Source of the DNA: Candidatus Saccharimonadota bacterium
GTDB lineage: Bacteria; Patescibacteriota; Saccharimonadia; Saccharimonadales; Saccharimonadaceae
Length of the DNA: 64,000 bases
Direction: 5' to 3'
Assembly: GCA_027492735.1 (NCBI GenBank)
Contig: JAPUEE010000005.1
Coordinates: 1 to 64,000 of the forward strand
A model generated the notes under the pieces. That model saw nothing but the letters and a program-made list of their open reading frames with translations, made no database searches and had not been told where the DNA came from. A program made the position numbers and the translations under genes. Shown one piece after another: positions 27,358 to 35,109 of this stretch; position 1 is the stretch's first letter; each line of letters opens with the position of its first letter.

Positions 27358-27947
27358 TCTTGCTCGCTATTTTCGGATATTGGTTTTGGCTTTCGAAAAG
27401 GATTCTCGAAAGGAACAGTATTTTCGGTAATTTGAGCAACTCGGCCCGCAACACCCTCTTTTACGGTCGGTATTTTCACCACTATTTTGTTGTTATCAAC
27501 TTCGATTATCTGATCGCGAGAAATAGTTAAATGAGCGACACTCAGGCTTTTTGCTAGAGAAGGTTTTAGATAGAGCTGTTGGATCTGCAGGTCGTCTGGC
27601 GTTATGATATAACTCTCAACCTTTCCTAATTTTCGTTTTTGTTCGTCAACCACCAGTATACCGGGTAATTCAAATCGGTAATTAACAATCTCATTTAATC
27701 GCACCATACCCTCGGGCGACATGATGTTATCGGAGCTATCAACAATCGCCCCCATGTCACCAAATTCGCGGATATCTTCGGCAAATAATACGGCAGGACT
27801 AAAATCTACCATGGGGCCGCTAACGTAAAAAGCTACAATTTTTAGATTATTCGGATTAATAATTGGTGAATCAATTTTAGCTAACGGTTGACCGGTCTGT
27901 AGGCTCATGACGGGTTGATTTAGCATCCGTTCTATCGTTATCAACAT
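27354..27947 (-). CDS. PRC-barrel domain protein
   Basis: 197 residues from the ATG at 27947, which is six bases after TACAAT (27954-27959); the longer frame up to 28019 has no support. Two PRC-barrel-like beta domains are visible, one beginning IERMLNQPVMSLQTGQPLAK and one around RFELPGILVVDEQKRKLGKV. PRC-barrels bind protein or RNA partners (RimM, photosynthetic reaction centre H). Function here is unknown. The C-terminal tail is charged and proline-containing. Confidence 0.78.
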   Translation of the reverse strand: MLITIERMLNQPVMSLQTGQPLAKIDSPIINPNNLKIVAFYVSGPMVDFSPAVLFAEDIREFGDMGAIVDSSDNIMSPEGMVRLNEIVNYRFELPGILVVDEQKRKLGKVESYIITPDDLQIQQLYLKPSLAKSLSVAHLTISRDQIIEVDNNKIVVKIPTVKEGVAGRVAQITENTVPFENPFRKPKPISENSEQD

Positions 27948-27976
27948 AAGCATATTGTACCATCTCTTATGATAAA

Positions 27977-28444
27977 ATGGAACTTGTGATAATCCCAGAC
28001 GATATATCGATGCGTACATTAGGAATGAAGATTGGCGCTGCTCTCCGGGGCGGTGAAACTTTTGAATTGATCGGCGATGTGGGGGCCGGTAAGACCACTT
28101 TTGTTAAGGGGTTAGCTGTTGGCCTCGAGATTGACGATGATGTTCAGAGTCCGAGCTTTACGATCAATCGACGTTACAAGGGCCGCAATGGGCTGATGTT
28201 GAATCATTACGATTTCTATCGACTGAATGACGCTGGCATTATGGGTATGGAGGTCGCAGAGAGCTTGTCTGATCCGAGCAGTGTTACTGTTATTGAATGG
28301 GGGCAAAGTGTAAACGATGTTTTGCCGAGCGATCGAATTGCGATTACAATACACTATCTACCAGACGAAGGTCGTAGAGTTGAGATACAAATGCCAAAAT
28401 CACTTGGTTATCTATGGAGTAGTCGGGGTGTGGCGCAGTGGTAG
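27977..28444 (+). CDS. tsaE: tRNA t6A-modification ATPase TsaE
   Basis: 155 residues: RTLGMKIGAALRGGETFELI, P-loop GDVGAGKTTFVKGLA, SPSFTINRRYKGR, HYDFYRL and VIEWGQ, all family marks. TsaE works with TsaB and TsaD in threonylcarbamoyl-adenosine synthesis on ANN-decoding tRNAs; tsaD is at 49769. The start is uncertain (ATG 27977 or GTG 27986). The last seven codons lie inside the tRNA-Pro gene on the same strand, and the tsaE stop codon TAG is in the tRNA D-loop. Confidence 0.93.
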   Translation: MELVIIPDDISMRTLGMKIGAALRGGETFELIGDVGAGKTTFVKGLAVGLEIDDDVQSPSFTINRRYKGRNGLMLNHYDFYRLNDAGIMGMEVAESLSDPSSVTVIEWGQSVNDVLPSDRIAITIHYLPDEGRRVEIQMPKSLGYLWSSRGVAQW

Positions 28445-28498
28445 CGCGCACGGCTGGGGGCCGTGAGGTCGCTGGTTCAATCCCAGTCACCCCGACCA
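28424..28498 (+). tRNA. tRNA-Pro(GGG)
   Basis: All four arms pair. The acceptor CGGGGTG / CACCCCG, D arm GCGC / GCGC, anticodon stem CACGG / CCGTG with loop CTGGGGG (anticodon GGG), and T arm with TTCAATC are present. The CCA end is encoded at 28496-28498. The first 21 bases overlap the 3' end of tsaE. Confidence 0.96.
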
Positions 28499-28531
28499 AG
28501 AGAATTTATTGAAAATAACTTAACTATAGTT

Positions 28532-28621
28532 TGGCGGAGAGGATGGGATTCGAACCCACGGTACGGTTGCCCGCACACACGCTTTCCAAGCGTGCTCCTT
28601 CAACCACTCGGACACCTCTCC
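28532..28621 (-). tRNA. tRNA-Ser(GGA)
   Basis: Class II tRNA with a long variable arm. Acceptor GGAGAGG / CCTCTCC, anticodon stem CACGC / GCGTG with loop TTGGAAA (anticodon GGA), variable arm TGCGGGCAACCGTACC, T loop TTCGAAT. CCA is encoded at 28532-28534. It faces tRNA-Pro tail-to-tail across 33 bases. Confidence 0.96.
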
Positions 28622-28663
28622 ATACTCCCAAATAGTGTAGCAAAAAAAGGAACTGGTTGCCAC

Positions 28664-29971
28664 CTAGCTCGCCAGAGTATAGAGATTCTGAGCAGCCTTA
28701 CCTTCGGCGATGATTTCGCCGTGATAACCAATAGCTTTTTCAACAGGAGAAAAAGCGCCATCGCCCCAAACAAATTTCTTTACCAGATTCATAATTTTTT
28801 TATTAGTGCCAGATTTCTTTTCCTGATAGCTGATTGAAGCACGTTTTTCTCTGTACTCTGCGGCGGATATTTTTTCTAATTCGGCTTTTTTTCTAGCGAG
28901 ATATTCCGAGGAGCGATCATTGCCGGGGGTACTATAGCAAACGCCACATTTCGGATTGCATGGGTCATAGGTTGTAGTCTCGCCGCAACAAGGACATTTG
29001 CCGGTGACTCTCTTATTAAACATTGAGTTATAGGCTTCATTGGTAGATTGTGCGATGTTTTCGCCCGGTGTAGTGGCGCAATAGCCAGAAAAGTCTACAC
29101 CACTAGCGCGAGCTTCGCCGCCAGCCATAGAGTTGCTAGAGACTGATTCACCACGGCTGCTTTTGTCGAGAGCTGCTGCGTAATTATAGCGAGCCTCTTC
29201 TAACTTCTCTCGCAGCTCTTCTCCTTCGTAGGACCATTTCAGACGAGCAACCTCTGCCATATGGTCGTGGAGACGATCGGGGTGTTCCAGGGCGATATCA
29301 AGCGCCTTTTTGTGATTGAGTCCTTCCCTGCCGTAACTATGGTTGATTCCGGTTTGACGGAGCATTTCTTCGTCGTAGCCGTCAATTAAATTGTCAACTA
29401 AATTCTGTTCACCATCCAGAAAGGTGTGAAAGGTGGCCAGGATTTGTTCCGAGTCGTAATCATCGGGAATTTTTCGGCCAATAACTCGAGCTGAGGCTCG
29501 AAGGGCTGCTTTGTTGCCGCCGTCGAGTGAAATATAGCGACAATCTAAATGGCCGTTATTGTTGTGCCAGGCGCGAACCATGATAGTTGCTTTTTCGGTG
29601 TTGTAACCACCGATGTTGACGGCACCCGATAGCACGACGTCTGGCGTTGGTGAGTAAACGATCATTTGTGCACCCTCGGGTAGCGCAGTGGCTGCGACAA
29701 TTTCCTCTGATTCTATATGGCGACGATAAGCCTCGACGGTCCATTGCGGATTTTGTTTTGCCATCTCGAGAGCTGCGAACTCAGCCTCGCGAGAAATTGT
29801 CAGCAAATCCTTGCCGTCAATAGAGGATTCAGTATATAGTTTGCCGCCACTATTATTGAATGTAATGGGATGATCCATTGGTGCGCGCAGACGCTCTGCT
29901 ACATCGGTCATCTCCTCATACTCAGCAGCGGTAAACTCCCCTGTGTTTTTCTGTTCTAAAACGCCGTTCAA
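28664..29971 (-). CDS. Unknown zinc-ribbon protein under a cobalamin riboswitch
   Basis: 435 residues, not recognised. The N-terminal 250 residues look globular (alpha/beta; PQWTVEAYRRHIESEEIVAA, VNIGGYNTEKATIMVRAWHN). A CPCCGETTTYDPCNPKCGVC segment near residue 345 gives a CxxC...CxxC zinc ribbon, followed by a basic helical tail (EYLARKKAELEKISAAEYRE). The TTG at 29971 is preceded by AGGAG with proper spacing and is the likely start. A cobalamin-riboswitch aptamer lies just upstream (30002-30082), so expression probably falls when B12 is present. It is next to the ribonucleotide reductase operon, which has the same type of control. Confidence 0.7.
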   Translation of the reverse strand: MNGVLEQKNTGEFTAAEYEEMTDVAERLRAPMDHPITFNNSGGKLYTESSIDGKDLLTISREAEFAALEMAKQNPQWTVEAYRRHIESEEIVAATALPEGAQMIVYSPTPDVVLSGAVNIGGYNTEKATIMVRAWHNNNGHLDCRYISLDGGNKAALRASARVIGRKIPDDYDSEQILATFHTFLDGEQNLVDNLIDGYDEEMLRQTGINHSYGREGLNHKKALDIALEHPDRLHDHMAEVARLKWSYEGEELREKLEEARYNYAAALDKSSRGESVSSNSMAGGEARASGVDFSGYCATTPGENIAQSTNEAYNSMFNKRVTGKCPCCGETTTYDPCNPKCGVCYSTPGNDRSSEYLARKKAELEKISAAEYREKRASISYQEKKSGTNKKIMNLVKKFVWGDGAFSPVEKAIGYHGEIIAEGKAAQNLYTLAS

Positions 29972-30001
29972 TACTTTCTCCTGCTCGGGATTAATTATGG
30001 C

Positions 30002-30082
30002 GATCTTGACTGACCGGACTTCTATTTTATTAGTTTACCGTTGCGGCACAGCTCGTGAATTTCACACGATTCCGTCAAAATC
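30002..30082 (-). promoter_or_regulatory. Cobalamin riboswitch aptamer (short form) before the zinc-ribbon gene
   Basis: On the minus strand P1 pairs GATTTTGAC (30082-30074) with GTCAAGATC (30010-30002). Between them are GACGGAA, a perfect TCGTG..CACGA hairpin, the conserved core GCTGTGCCGCAACGGTAA, a small CTA..TAG hairpin and the B12-box AGTCCGGTCAGTC. The core matches the cobalamin family pattern (RCTGYNCCGCAACNGTAA). The ribosome site of the next gene (29979-29983) is about 19 bases downstream, which suggests translational control. Confidence 0.85.
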
Positions 30083-30181
30083 TCTTTACCTACATATTAT
30101 TTTAACACACTATATATAGCGTCTTCAAGTGTAGTTTTTACAATATATGCATTAGCTATTTGGATACATAACCCCAAAGAT

Positions 30182-30212
30182 ACAGTAAAAGCGGCCGAAG
30201 CCGCACTACTGT
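30182..30212 (-). terminator. Hairpin after the ribonucleotide reductase operon
   Basis: Minus-strand stem ACAGTA..GCGGC / GCCGC..TACTGT closed by a TTCG tetraloop, about 20 bases after the stop of the 67-residue gene. The T run behind it is weak (TATCTTT), so the terminator role is likely but not certain. Confidence 0.6.
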
Positions 30213-30232
30213 TTTATATCGTGTTTCTATCC

Positions 30233-30436
30233 CTATTGGCATCCGTCGCACATAAATGCATCAGCCGGATCGGTGATTGCACCACCGTCAACAACGGGAG
30301 TTTTCGCCCGTAGATTGCCCTGGTATTCGGCAATCTTTTTAGTAATTTCGGTTAGTTTATCTCCGAAATCTGGAGCCTGGTTGTCGTAGTTCTCAGCTTC
30401 TTTTAAAAGGGCCTGAATGTATGGATCTTTGCTCAT
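30233..30436 (-). CDS. 67-residue protein with CxxC tail, candidate detached redox tail of ribonucleotide reductase
   Basis: This small protein has a helical N-terminus (PYIQALLKEAENYD, DKLTEITKKIAEYQGNLR), a glycine/aspartate-rich flexible part and the end DPADAFMCDGCQ (Cys63 and Cys66). Such a terminal CxxCQ matches the C-terminal tail that many NrdA proteins use to re-reduce their active site. The NrdA encoded two genes upstream lacks any cysteine in its tail. The gene follows nrdB after 8 bp with its own GGAGG site. I infer that it supplies the missing tail in trans, possibly by docking on NrdA; this is not a known assignment that I can cite. Confidence 0.7.
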   Translation of the reverse strand: MSKDPYIQALLKEAENYDNQAPDFGDKLTEITKKIAEYQGNLRAKTPVVDGGAITDPADAFMCDGCQ

Positions 30437-30444
30437 TTTTCCTC

Positions 30445-31446
30445 CTATTTAGTACTGTTTACTTCGTAACTAGTGTTGGTGCTCTCAAAAAAGTTGACGA
30501 GCTCTAGTGTGTCGTTGGCTGCAGCCATCCATTTTGCAGGATTAGCAACGTTGTATTCTGGTTCGAAACCGAGTTCCTGTAAACGACGATCGGTCATGTG
30601 CATAACGTACTGGTTGACATAGTCAGCATTGAGGCCGAGAATACCGTTTGGCAACATGTCTTCATTGTAGGCCTTTTCAAGCTCGACAGCCTGGAGAATC
30701 AAGGCGCGGATTTCGTCGGCAAATTCCTGAGTTTGCAGTTCTGGGTTTTCGTCGAGGATCGTCAACAGTAAGTTGATGCCGAATGTTAGGTGAAGGTTCT
30801 CGTCACGAGTAATCCAGTCAAGGAGTGAGCCAACGTTGCGCAGTAGGTTGCGCTGGCGGAAACTCATGCCAACCATAAAGCCGCTATAGAACCAAATGCC
30901 TTCGAGAACGATGTTATAGGCCACCAAGCTACGTACAAATTGCTTTTTACCTTCCAGTGTATAAATATCGAGATGCGGATCAAGCATAACTTCGAGATGT
31001 TTGTTCTGGAAGTCGGCCTTGTCGGCGAGTGACTTTTTGCCGAATCCAGCTGCATAAATATCTTTGCGATCAAATGGAAAGGTTTCGATAATGTATTCAA
31101 ACGTCATGAAATGGTTGGCTTCTTCCCACATCTGTTTCGATAGGTAGATTTGGGCCTCGGCGGCGTTAACGTACGGGTAAATACCGAAAGCCAAGCTTTT
31201 GTTGATGAGTAACTCGTTCGGATTGAGATAGCTAATGACGGTTTTTAGCGCGTGTTTTTCCTCGTCGCTCAGTTTGTCGAAATCCGCTAGGTCTTGTCCA
31301 AGCTGAATTTCATTTGGGAACCACGTGTTGGCGACGGCTTGATTGTAGAGATCGTATGCCCATTGGTAGCGAACTGGATGGAGTGACAATCCATCACGCA
31401 AGCCTGATCCCAAAATGCCGTTTTTAGGGTGTTGATAGTCTGACAT
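30445..31446 (-). CDS. nrdB: Ribonucleotide reductase small subunit, class Ic-like
   Basis: 333 residues. The metal ligands can be placed as Glu78 (NPNELL), Glu109 and His112 (EANH), Glu182 (LEGIWFY), Glu216 and His219 (DENLH). The position of the radical tyrosine (four after His112) is Phe116, and the first ligand is Glu instead of Asp. Both features match the Chlamydia-type class Ic subunit, which uses a Mn/Fe centre in place of a tyrosyl radical. It makes the oxidising equivalent for NrdA in dNTP synthesis. GGAGGAATATT precedes the ATG; nrdA is 29 bp upstream. Confidence 0.95.
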   Translation of the reverse strand: MSDYQHPKNGILGSGLRDGLSLHPVRYQWAYDLYNQAVANTWFPNEIQLGQDLADFDKLSDEEKHALKTVISYLNPNELLINKSLAFGIYPYVNAAEAQIYLSKQMWEEANHFMTFEYIIETFPFDRKDIYAAGFGKKSLADKADFQNKHLEVMLDPHLDIYTLEGKKQFVRSLVAYNIVLEGIWFYSGFMVGMSFRQRNLLRNVGSLLDWITRDENLHLTFGINLLLTILDENPELQTQEFADEIRALILQAVELEKAYNEDMLPNGILGLNADYVNQYVMHMTDRRLQELGFEPEYNVANPAKWMAAANDTLELVNFFESTNTSYEVNSTK

Positions 31447-31475
31447 AATATTCCTCCTGTTTAATTAATTATGAA

Positions 31476-33887
31476 CTAAGCTCTTTTGGCAAAACCAAAT
31501 CCGCGAGTGGCGCCGCCGGTTCTGATCTTTTTCTCTGCGATTTTTTCTACTGACACAGTGGTCTGTTCTGATTGATGACGTGGTTTGACGTGTAGATAAT
31601 AGGTAGTTTTGAGACCGCGTTTCCACGCTTCCATGTAAATCTTTTCATATTCATCGATATCACGACTTTCGAGGTACATGTTGCGGCTGATCGCCTGATC
31701 AACCCATTTCTGTGCACGTCCAGCTACCTCAATAAAGGCATACGGACTCAATTGGAAGCTCGTTTTATAGACTGCTTTGATGCTGTCGGGAATCCCTTCG
31801 ATACCCTGGATGTCGCCCTGGCTAGCAAAGATTTCCTCTTTGAGATCCTCCCATACATCGAGACGTTTGAGTTCGCGTACCAAGTTTGGATTTACTGCGA
31901 GAAACTTACCGGTCAGTGTATTTCGACTAAAGATTTGGGCAAATTGTGGGTCGATACCCGGGGTGGTGCCAGCAACCAACCCGATATTTGCCGTTGGCGC
32001 GATGGCCATCAATGTGGCGTTTCGCATACCTTTTTTCGCCTTGGTGCGGAGCTTGTCCCAGTCGAGGCGAGCCTTTCGGCTGATGTTAACTTTGACGTTA
32101 CGGTCGGCAGCGAGTGCGTCGACGGTATCGATTGGCAGTAGACCCTTATTCCAGCCACTACCTTTGAAATTCGGGTAACTGCCCCGCTCTGCGGCAAGAT
32201 CTGCAGACTCATCAATGGCGTGGTAGCTAATGAATTCCATTAGCTGATCCATTAGGTCATACGACTCTTCACTCTCGTAGCTATAGCCGAACTGCTCTAG
32301 GACATCAGTAAAGCCCATAACACCGAGCCCCACAGCGCGATTGTCTAGGTTGGATTTCATGGCTTCAGGTACGGGTACTTTGGTGATATCGCAAAGATTG
32401 TCGAGATGTCGAATGGCGGTTTTGGCGGTGTGTGCCAACTGATCCCAGTCTATAGCTAGGGTGTTGCCTGTTTGAATAATGTGGCCGGCAAGATTGATTG
32501 ACGCGAGGTTACACACGGCGGTGTTGTCTTTGTCCTGCGGTAGAGTGATTTCTGTGCAAAGATTTGAGCAGTGGATTGTGCCAGTATTATTATTCAATGC
32601 ACGAGTATTGATCGTGTCTTTCCAGGTGAGCCATGGATGGCTGGTCGCCTGGAGTGTGATGAGGATCTGGCGGAACTGCTCTCTGGCAGAAATCTTTTTG
32701 AAAGTACGGAGTTCGCCCGCTTCGGCTTTTGCTACCATTTTTTGATACATGCTCGAGAACTTGCTGCCGTAGAGTTCTGTCAGCTCTGGACACTCGGCTG
32801 GATCAAATAGGTACCAGTCCTGGTCTTTTTCGACTCGTTTCATAAACTCGTCACTAATATAGACAGCAGTATTCATGATGCGGGTGCGCATATAGGGATC
32901 ACCCGAGTTTTGTTTCAGGTCGAGGAATTCTGGAAAGTTCAAGTGCCAGTTCTCCATGTACATGGCAGCAGCTCCCATTTTGAGGCCTTTGCGGCTGACA
33001 GCAAAGATAGCGGTGTCGATCATCTTCATAAATGGAATCGGGCCGGTACTTTCGGTGTTGGTGGTTTTGACCGGGCTGCCGCTGGCGCGGAGTTTACTCA
33101 TGGTCATACCAATGCCACCTGTTCCCTTTGCAATCCACATCGCATCACGAACGCCCTTGGCAATTGATTCCATGTCGTCTTGGACCTCTAATAGGAAGCA
33201 GTTACTGAGCTGCGGGAAGGCGCCACCAGCGTTAACGCGCGTTGAACTGCCGGGCAGATATTTGAGCTGGCTCATTGGTTCGTAAAATGTGAGGGCGGCT
33301 GTCGTTGGATCGTCTTCATTTAGTGCGAGTCCCATAGCGATACGCATATGGGTAAACTGCGGAGTTTCGAGGTGGTTCGCGGTATCGCTCTGGAGGCGGA
33401 GGCTGTGTCGACCGCGGTTGGTCATCACACCGATATAGTTGAGCAAATCATCACGAGTTGGATCAAGCGCCTCGGCGAGTCGTTTCAGATCAAAACGTCC
33501 ATCGGTCATGCGCTTGTCTAATAGCCCGAGTTTTCCGGCTTTCGCGATGAATTGCGGGAACTTTTTAACATGAAGTTTTTTAAGATCCGCAGCATTGTCA
33601 TAATCGCCAAGTACACTTTTATAAATATTCTTTAACAGGAGACGGGCGGCGATCTTGTCGTAATCCGGATCATCCTTTACGTTTTGTAGAGCTGTCTGAA
33701 TGACCGCTTCGTCGAGTTGTTGGCTCGTAATGCCATCAAATAATGTCAGCTGGAGCTGGGTAGCTACCTCGACAACTTTGCTAATTTGGTCCGGTAGGCC
33801 TTCGCTGGCTTTCATAAGTGCCAAATTGATCTTGTTTGCGTCGAATGGCTCGCGTGTGCCATCGCGCTTGACTACAGTTATATTCAT
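31476..33887 (-). CDS. nrdA: Ribonucleoside-diphosphate reductase large subunit
   Basis: 803 residues. An N-terminal ATP-cone (residues 1-95; TVVKRDGTREPFDANKINLA) senses ATP/dATP. The catalytic barrel has the active-site pair Cys230 (SNCFLLE) and Cys459 (AVCNLASINL), the radical cysteine Cys444 in SNLCTEI with Asn442 and Glu446, and the tyrosine pair in KTTYYLHVK. The chain ends GGATRGFGFAKRA with no cysteine, so the usual C-terminal CxxC or CxxxxC shuttle is missing. It reduces NDPs to dNDPs with NrdB. A cobalamin riboswitch precedes the gene, and AAGGAGG is its ribosome site. Confidence 0.97.
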   Translation of the reverse strand: MNITVVKRDGTREPFDANKINLALMKASEGLPDQISKVVEVATQLQLTLFDGITSQQLDEAVIQTALQNVKDDPDYDKIAARLLLKNIYKSVLGDYDNAADLKKLHVKKFPQFIAKAGKLGLLDKRMTDGRFDLKRLAEALDPTRDDLLNYIGVMTNRGRHSLRLQSDTANHLETPQFTHMRIAMGLALNEDDPTTAALTFYEPMSQLKYLPGSSTRVNAGGAFPQLSNCFLLEVQDDMESIAKGVRDAMWIAKGTGGIGMTMSKLRASGSPVKTTNTESTGPIPFMKMIDTAIFAVSRKGLKMGAAAMYMENWHLNFPEFLDLKQNSGDPYMRTRIMNTAVYISDEFMKRVEKDQDWYLFDPAECPELTELYGSKFSSMYQKMVAKAEAGELRTFKKISAREQFRQILITLQATSHPWLTWKDTINTRALNNNTGTIHCSNLCTEITLPQDKDNTAVCNLASINLAGHIIQTGNTLAIDWDQLAHTAKTAIRHLDNLCDITKVPVPEAMKSNLDNRAVGLGVMGFTDVLEQFGYSYESEESYDLMDQLMEFISYHAIDESADLAAERGSYPNFKGSGWNKGLLPIDTVDALAADRNVKVNISRKARLDWDKLRTKAKKGMRNATLMAIAPTANIGLVAGTTPGIDPQFAQIFSRNTLTGKFLAVNPNLVRELKRLDVWEDLKEEIFASQGDIQGIEGIPDSIKAVYKTSFQLSPYAFIEVAGRAQKWVDQAISRNMYLESRDIDEYEKIYMEAWKRGLKTTYYLHVKPRHQSEQTTVSVEKIAEKKIRTGGATRGFGFAKRA

Positions 33888-33978
33888 TACCCTCCTTTTT
33901 AACGAATCATGTTTGGTTTGGGGAAACCGCCTCGAGGCGGATAGGAGTTATGCTATATGCCAATTCCTTGCTCGAGAA
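33888..33978 (-). promoter_or_regulatory. Expression platform between riboswitch and nrdA
   Basis: Going towards nrdA, CTCCT (33947-33943) is followed by the perfect palindrome CCGCCTCGAGGCGG (33940-33927) and then the ribosome site AAGGAGG (33897-33891). CTCCT could pair with AGGAG and hide the ribosome site, while the palindrome folds on its own. This suggests translational control; a transcription terminator is less likely because only three T follow the palindrome. Confidence 0.5.
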
Positions 33979-34094
33979 AGTAGATATAGGCAGTCCGGCT
34001 CATCATGTGACATGAATTACGGTTGCGGCACAGCCATGGATTTGCACCATGTTTCCCTTTTCGAAAAGCTGAGATCTGAACCTCAGTATCTACT
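33979..34094 (-). promoter_or_regulatory. Cobalamin riboswitch aptamer before nrdA
   Basis: On the minus strand P1 pairs AGTAGATA (34094-34087) with TATCTACT (33986-33979). The aptamer contains a CTGAGG..CTCAG hairpin, AAAAGGGAAACATGG, GGTGCAAATCC, the core GCTGTGCCGCAACCGTAA and the B12-box AGCCGGACTGCC. These match the conserved cobalamin-riboswitch elements in the right order. In known bacteria such a switch turns off B12-independent ribonucleotide reductase when coenzyme B12 is available. Confidence 0.93.
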
Positions 34095-34251
34095 GGCACT
34101 TGATTGGATACCCCCATATCTAGCGCTTGCTTATGATTATATCACGCTACCTATACCTAGTGTCAACACTATTAACGTAGTAATTATTACACACAAGACG
34201 CCACTGTCGTTATTGTAAAAAGTATGATTTTAATTTATAATAAGATTAGTT

Positions 34252-35109
34252 ATGACCACCACGAGCGAGAACTCTCTTTTTGCTATTCCGACGCGCCAAT
34301 CGGATAGTAAGGTTTTCTATGCAACCATGATTAGCAACGCCTCGCCAGTTATCGATCTACGCGGCATCGAAAAGCATTTTGGCTACGGCGATACGCAGAC
34401 TGTGGCGTTAGCAGGCTTGGATTTGGTTATTGAGCGAGGGGAGTTCGTTGCTATCATGGGGCCGAGCGGCTGTGGTAAGACGACCCTTTTGAATATTATC
34501 GGGTTGCTCGATCAACCAACTGGCGGTGAATACCGGCTAAATAGTAGAAATGCAGCCAAATTACCCTCTGGGCGCAAGGCTAAAATCAGAAATCGCGAAA
34601 TCGGATTTATTTTTCAGAATTTTAATTTAATTCCTAAATTAACAGTCATTGATAATGTCGCCCTACCACTTACCTATTCGAGAGGCTTGAATTACAAACA
34701 CCAGGAAAAAGCGAGTAAGATTTTGACCGCCCTCGGGCTTCATAGTCGCGAATACTATATGCCTTACCAGCTCAGTGGAGGTCAGATGCAACGAGTTGCT
34801 ATTGCCAGGGCTCTCGCCAATGAGCCGTCAATTATCCTAGCCGATGAGCCGACGGGTAATTTGGATAGTAAAAACTCAGAAATTATCATGGATGAGCTGA
34901 CGAGAATTCACCGCGAGGGGAATACGATTTTGATGGTGACGCATAACCCCGAGCTACTATCATATGCTAGTCGAGTGATTCATATGAAAGACGGACAAAT
35001 AGATCGAGATATTGAACTGGTCGATAACAAGGCGTATGCGACGACCTCAAAATTCAAATCCAGGCGCAAAGAATCACGTAAACGAAATTGGATCAGGAGG
35101 CGGAAATGA
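34252..35109 (+). CDS. ABC transporter ATP-binding protein (MacB/LolD type)
   Basis: 285 residues. Walker A GPSGCGKTTLLNIIG, LolD-type Q-loop NREIGFIFQNFNLIPKLTV, signature YQLSGGQMQRVAIARAL, Walker B SIILADEPTGNLD, H-switch MVTHN. The basic C-terminal tail is unusual in length (KFKSRRKESRKRNWIRRRK). The family powers MacB-like transporters that extrude peptides or lipoproteins or act as mechanotransmitters. TATAAT at 34236-34241 precedes the ATG by ten bases; a start at 34330 would also fit the family. It overlaps the permease by four bases. Confidence 0.92.
   Translation: MTTTSENSLFAIPTRQSDSKVFYATMISNASPVIDLRGIEKHFGYGDTQTVALAGLDLVIERGEFVAIMGPSGCGKTTLLNIIGLLDQPTGGEYRLNSRNAAKLPSGRKAKIRNREIGFIFQNFNLIPKLTVIDNVALPLTYSRGLNYKHQEKASKILTALGLHSREYYMPYQLSGGQMQRVAIARALANEPSIILADEPTGNLDSKNSEIIMDELTRIHREGNTILMVTHNPELLSYASRVIHMKDGQIDRDIELVDNKAYATTSKFKSRRKESRKRNWIRRRK

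Noticed and set aside
27948-28019. N-terminal extension of the PRC-barrel protein (MYASIYRLG...)
   Set aside because: The TACAAT promoter at 27954-27959 lies inside the extension, so the shorter start at 27947 is preferred.
28463-28837. 124-codon plus-strand frame over the tRNA-Ser(GGA) region
   Set aside because: It starts inside tRNA-Pro, runs through an antisense tRNA-Ser and then through the antisense of the zinc-ribbon gene.
30100-30232. Possible third riboswitch between the small nrd gene and the zinc-ribbon gene
   Set aside because: Only a single TTCG-capped hairpin and AT-rich sequence are visible there; the second cobalamin core lies downstream at 30002-30082.
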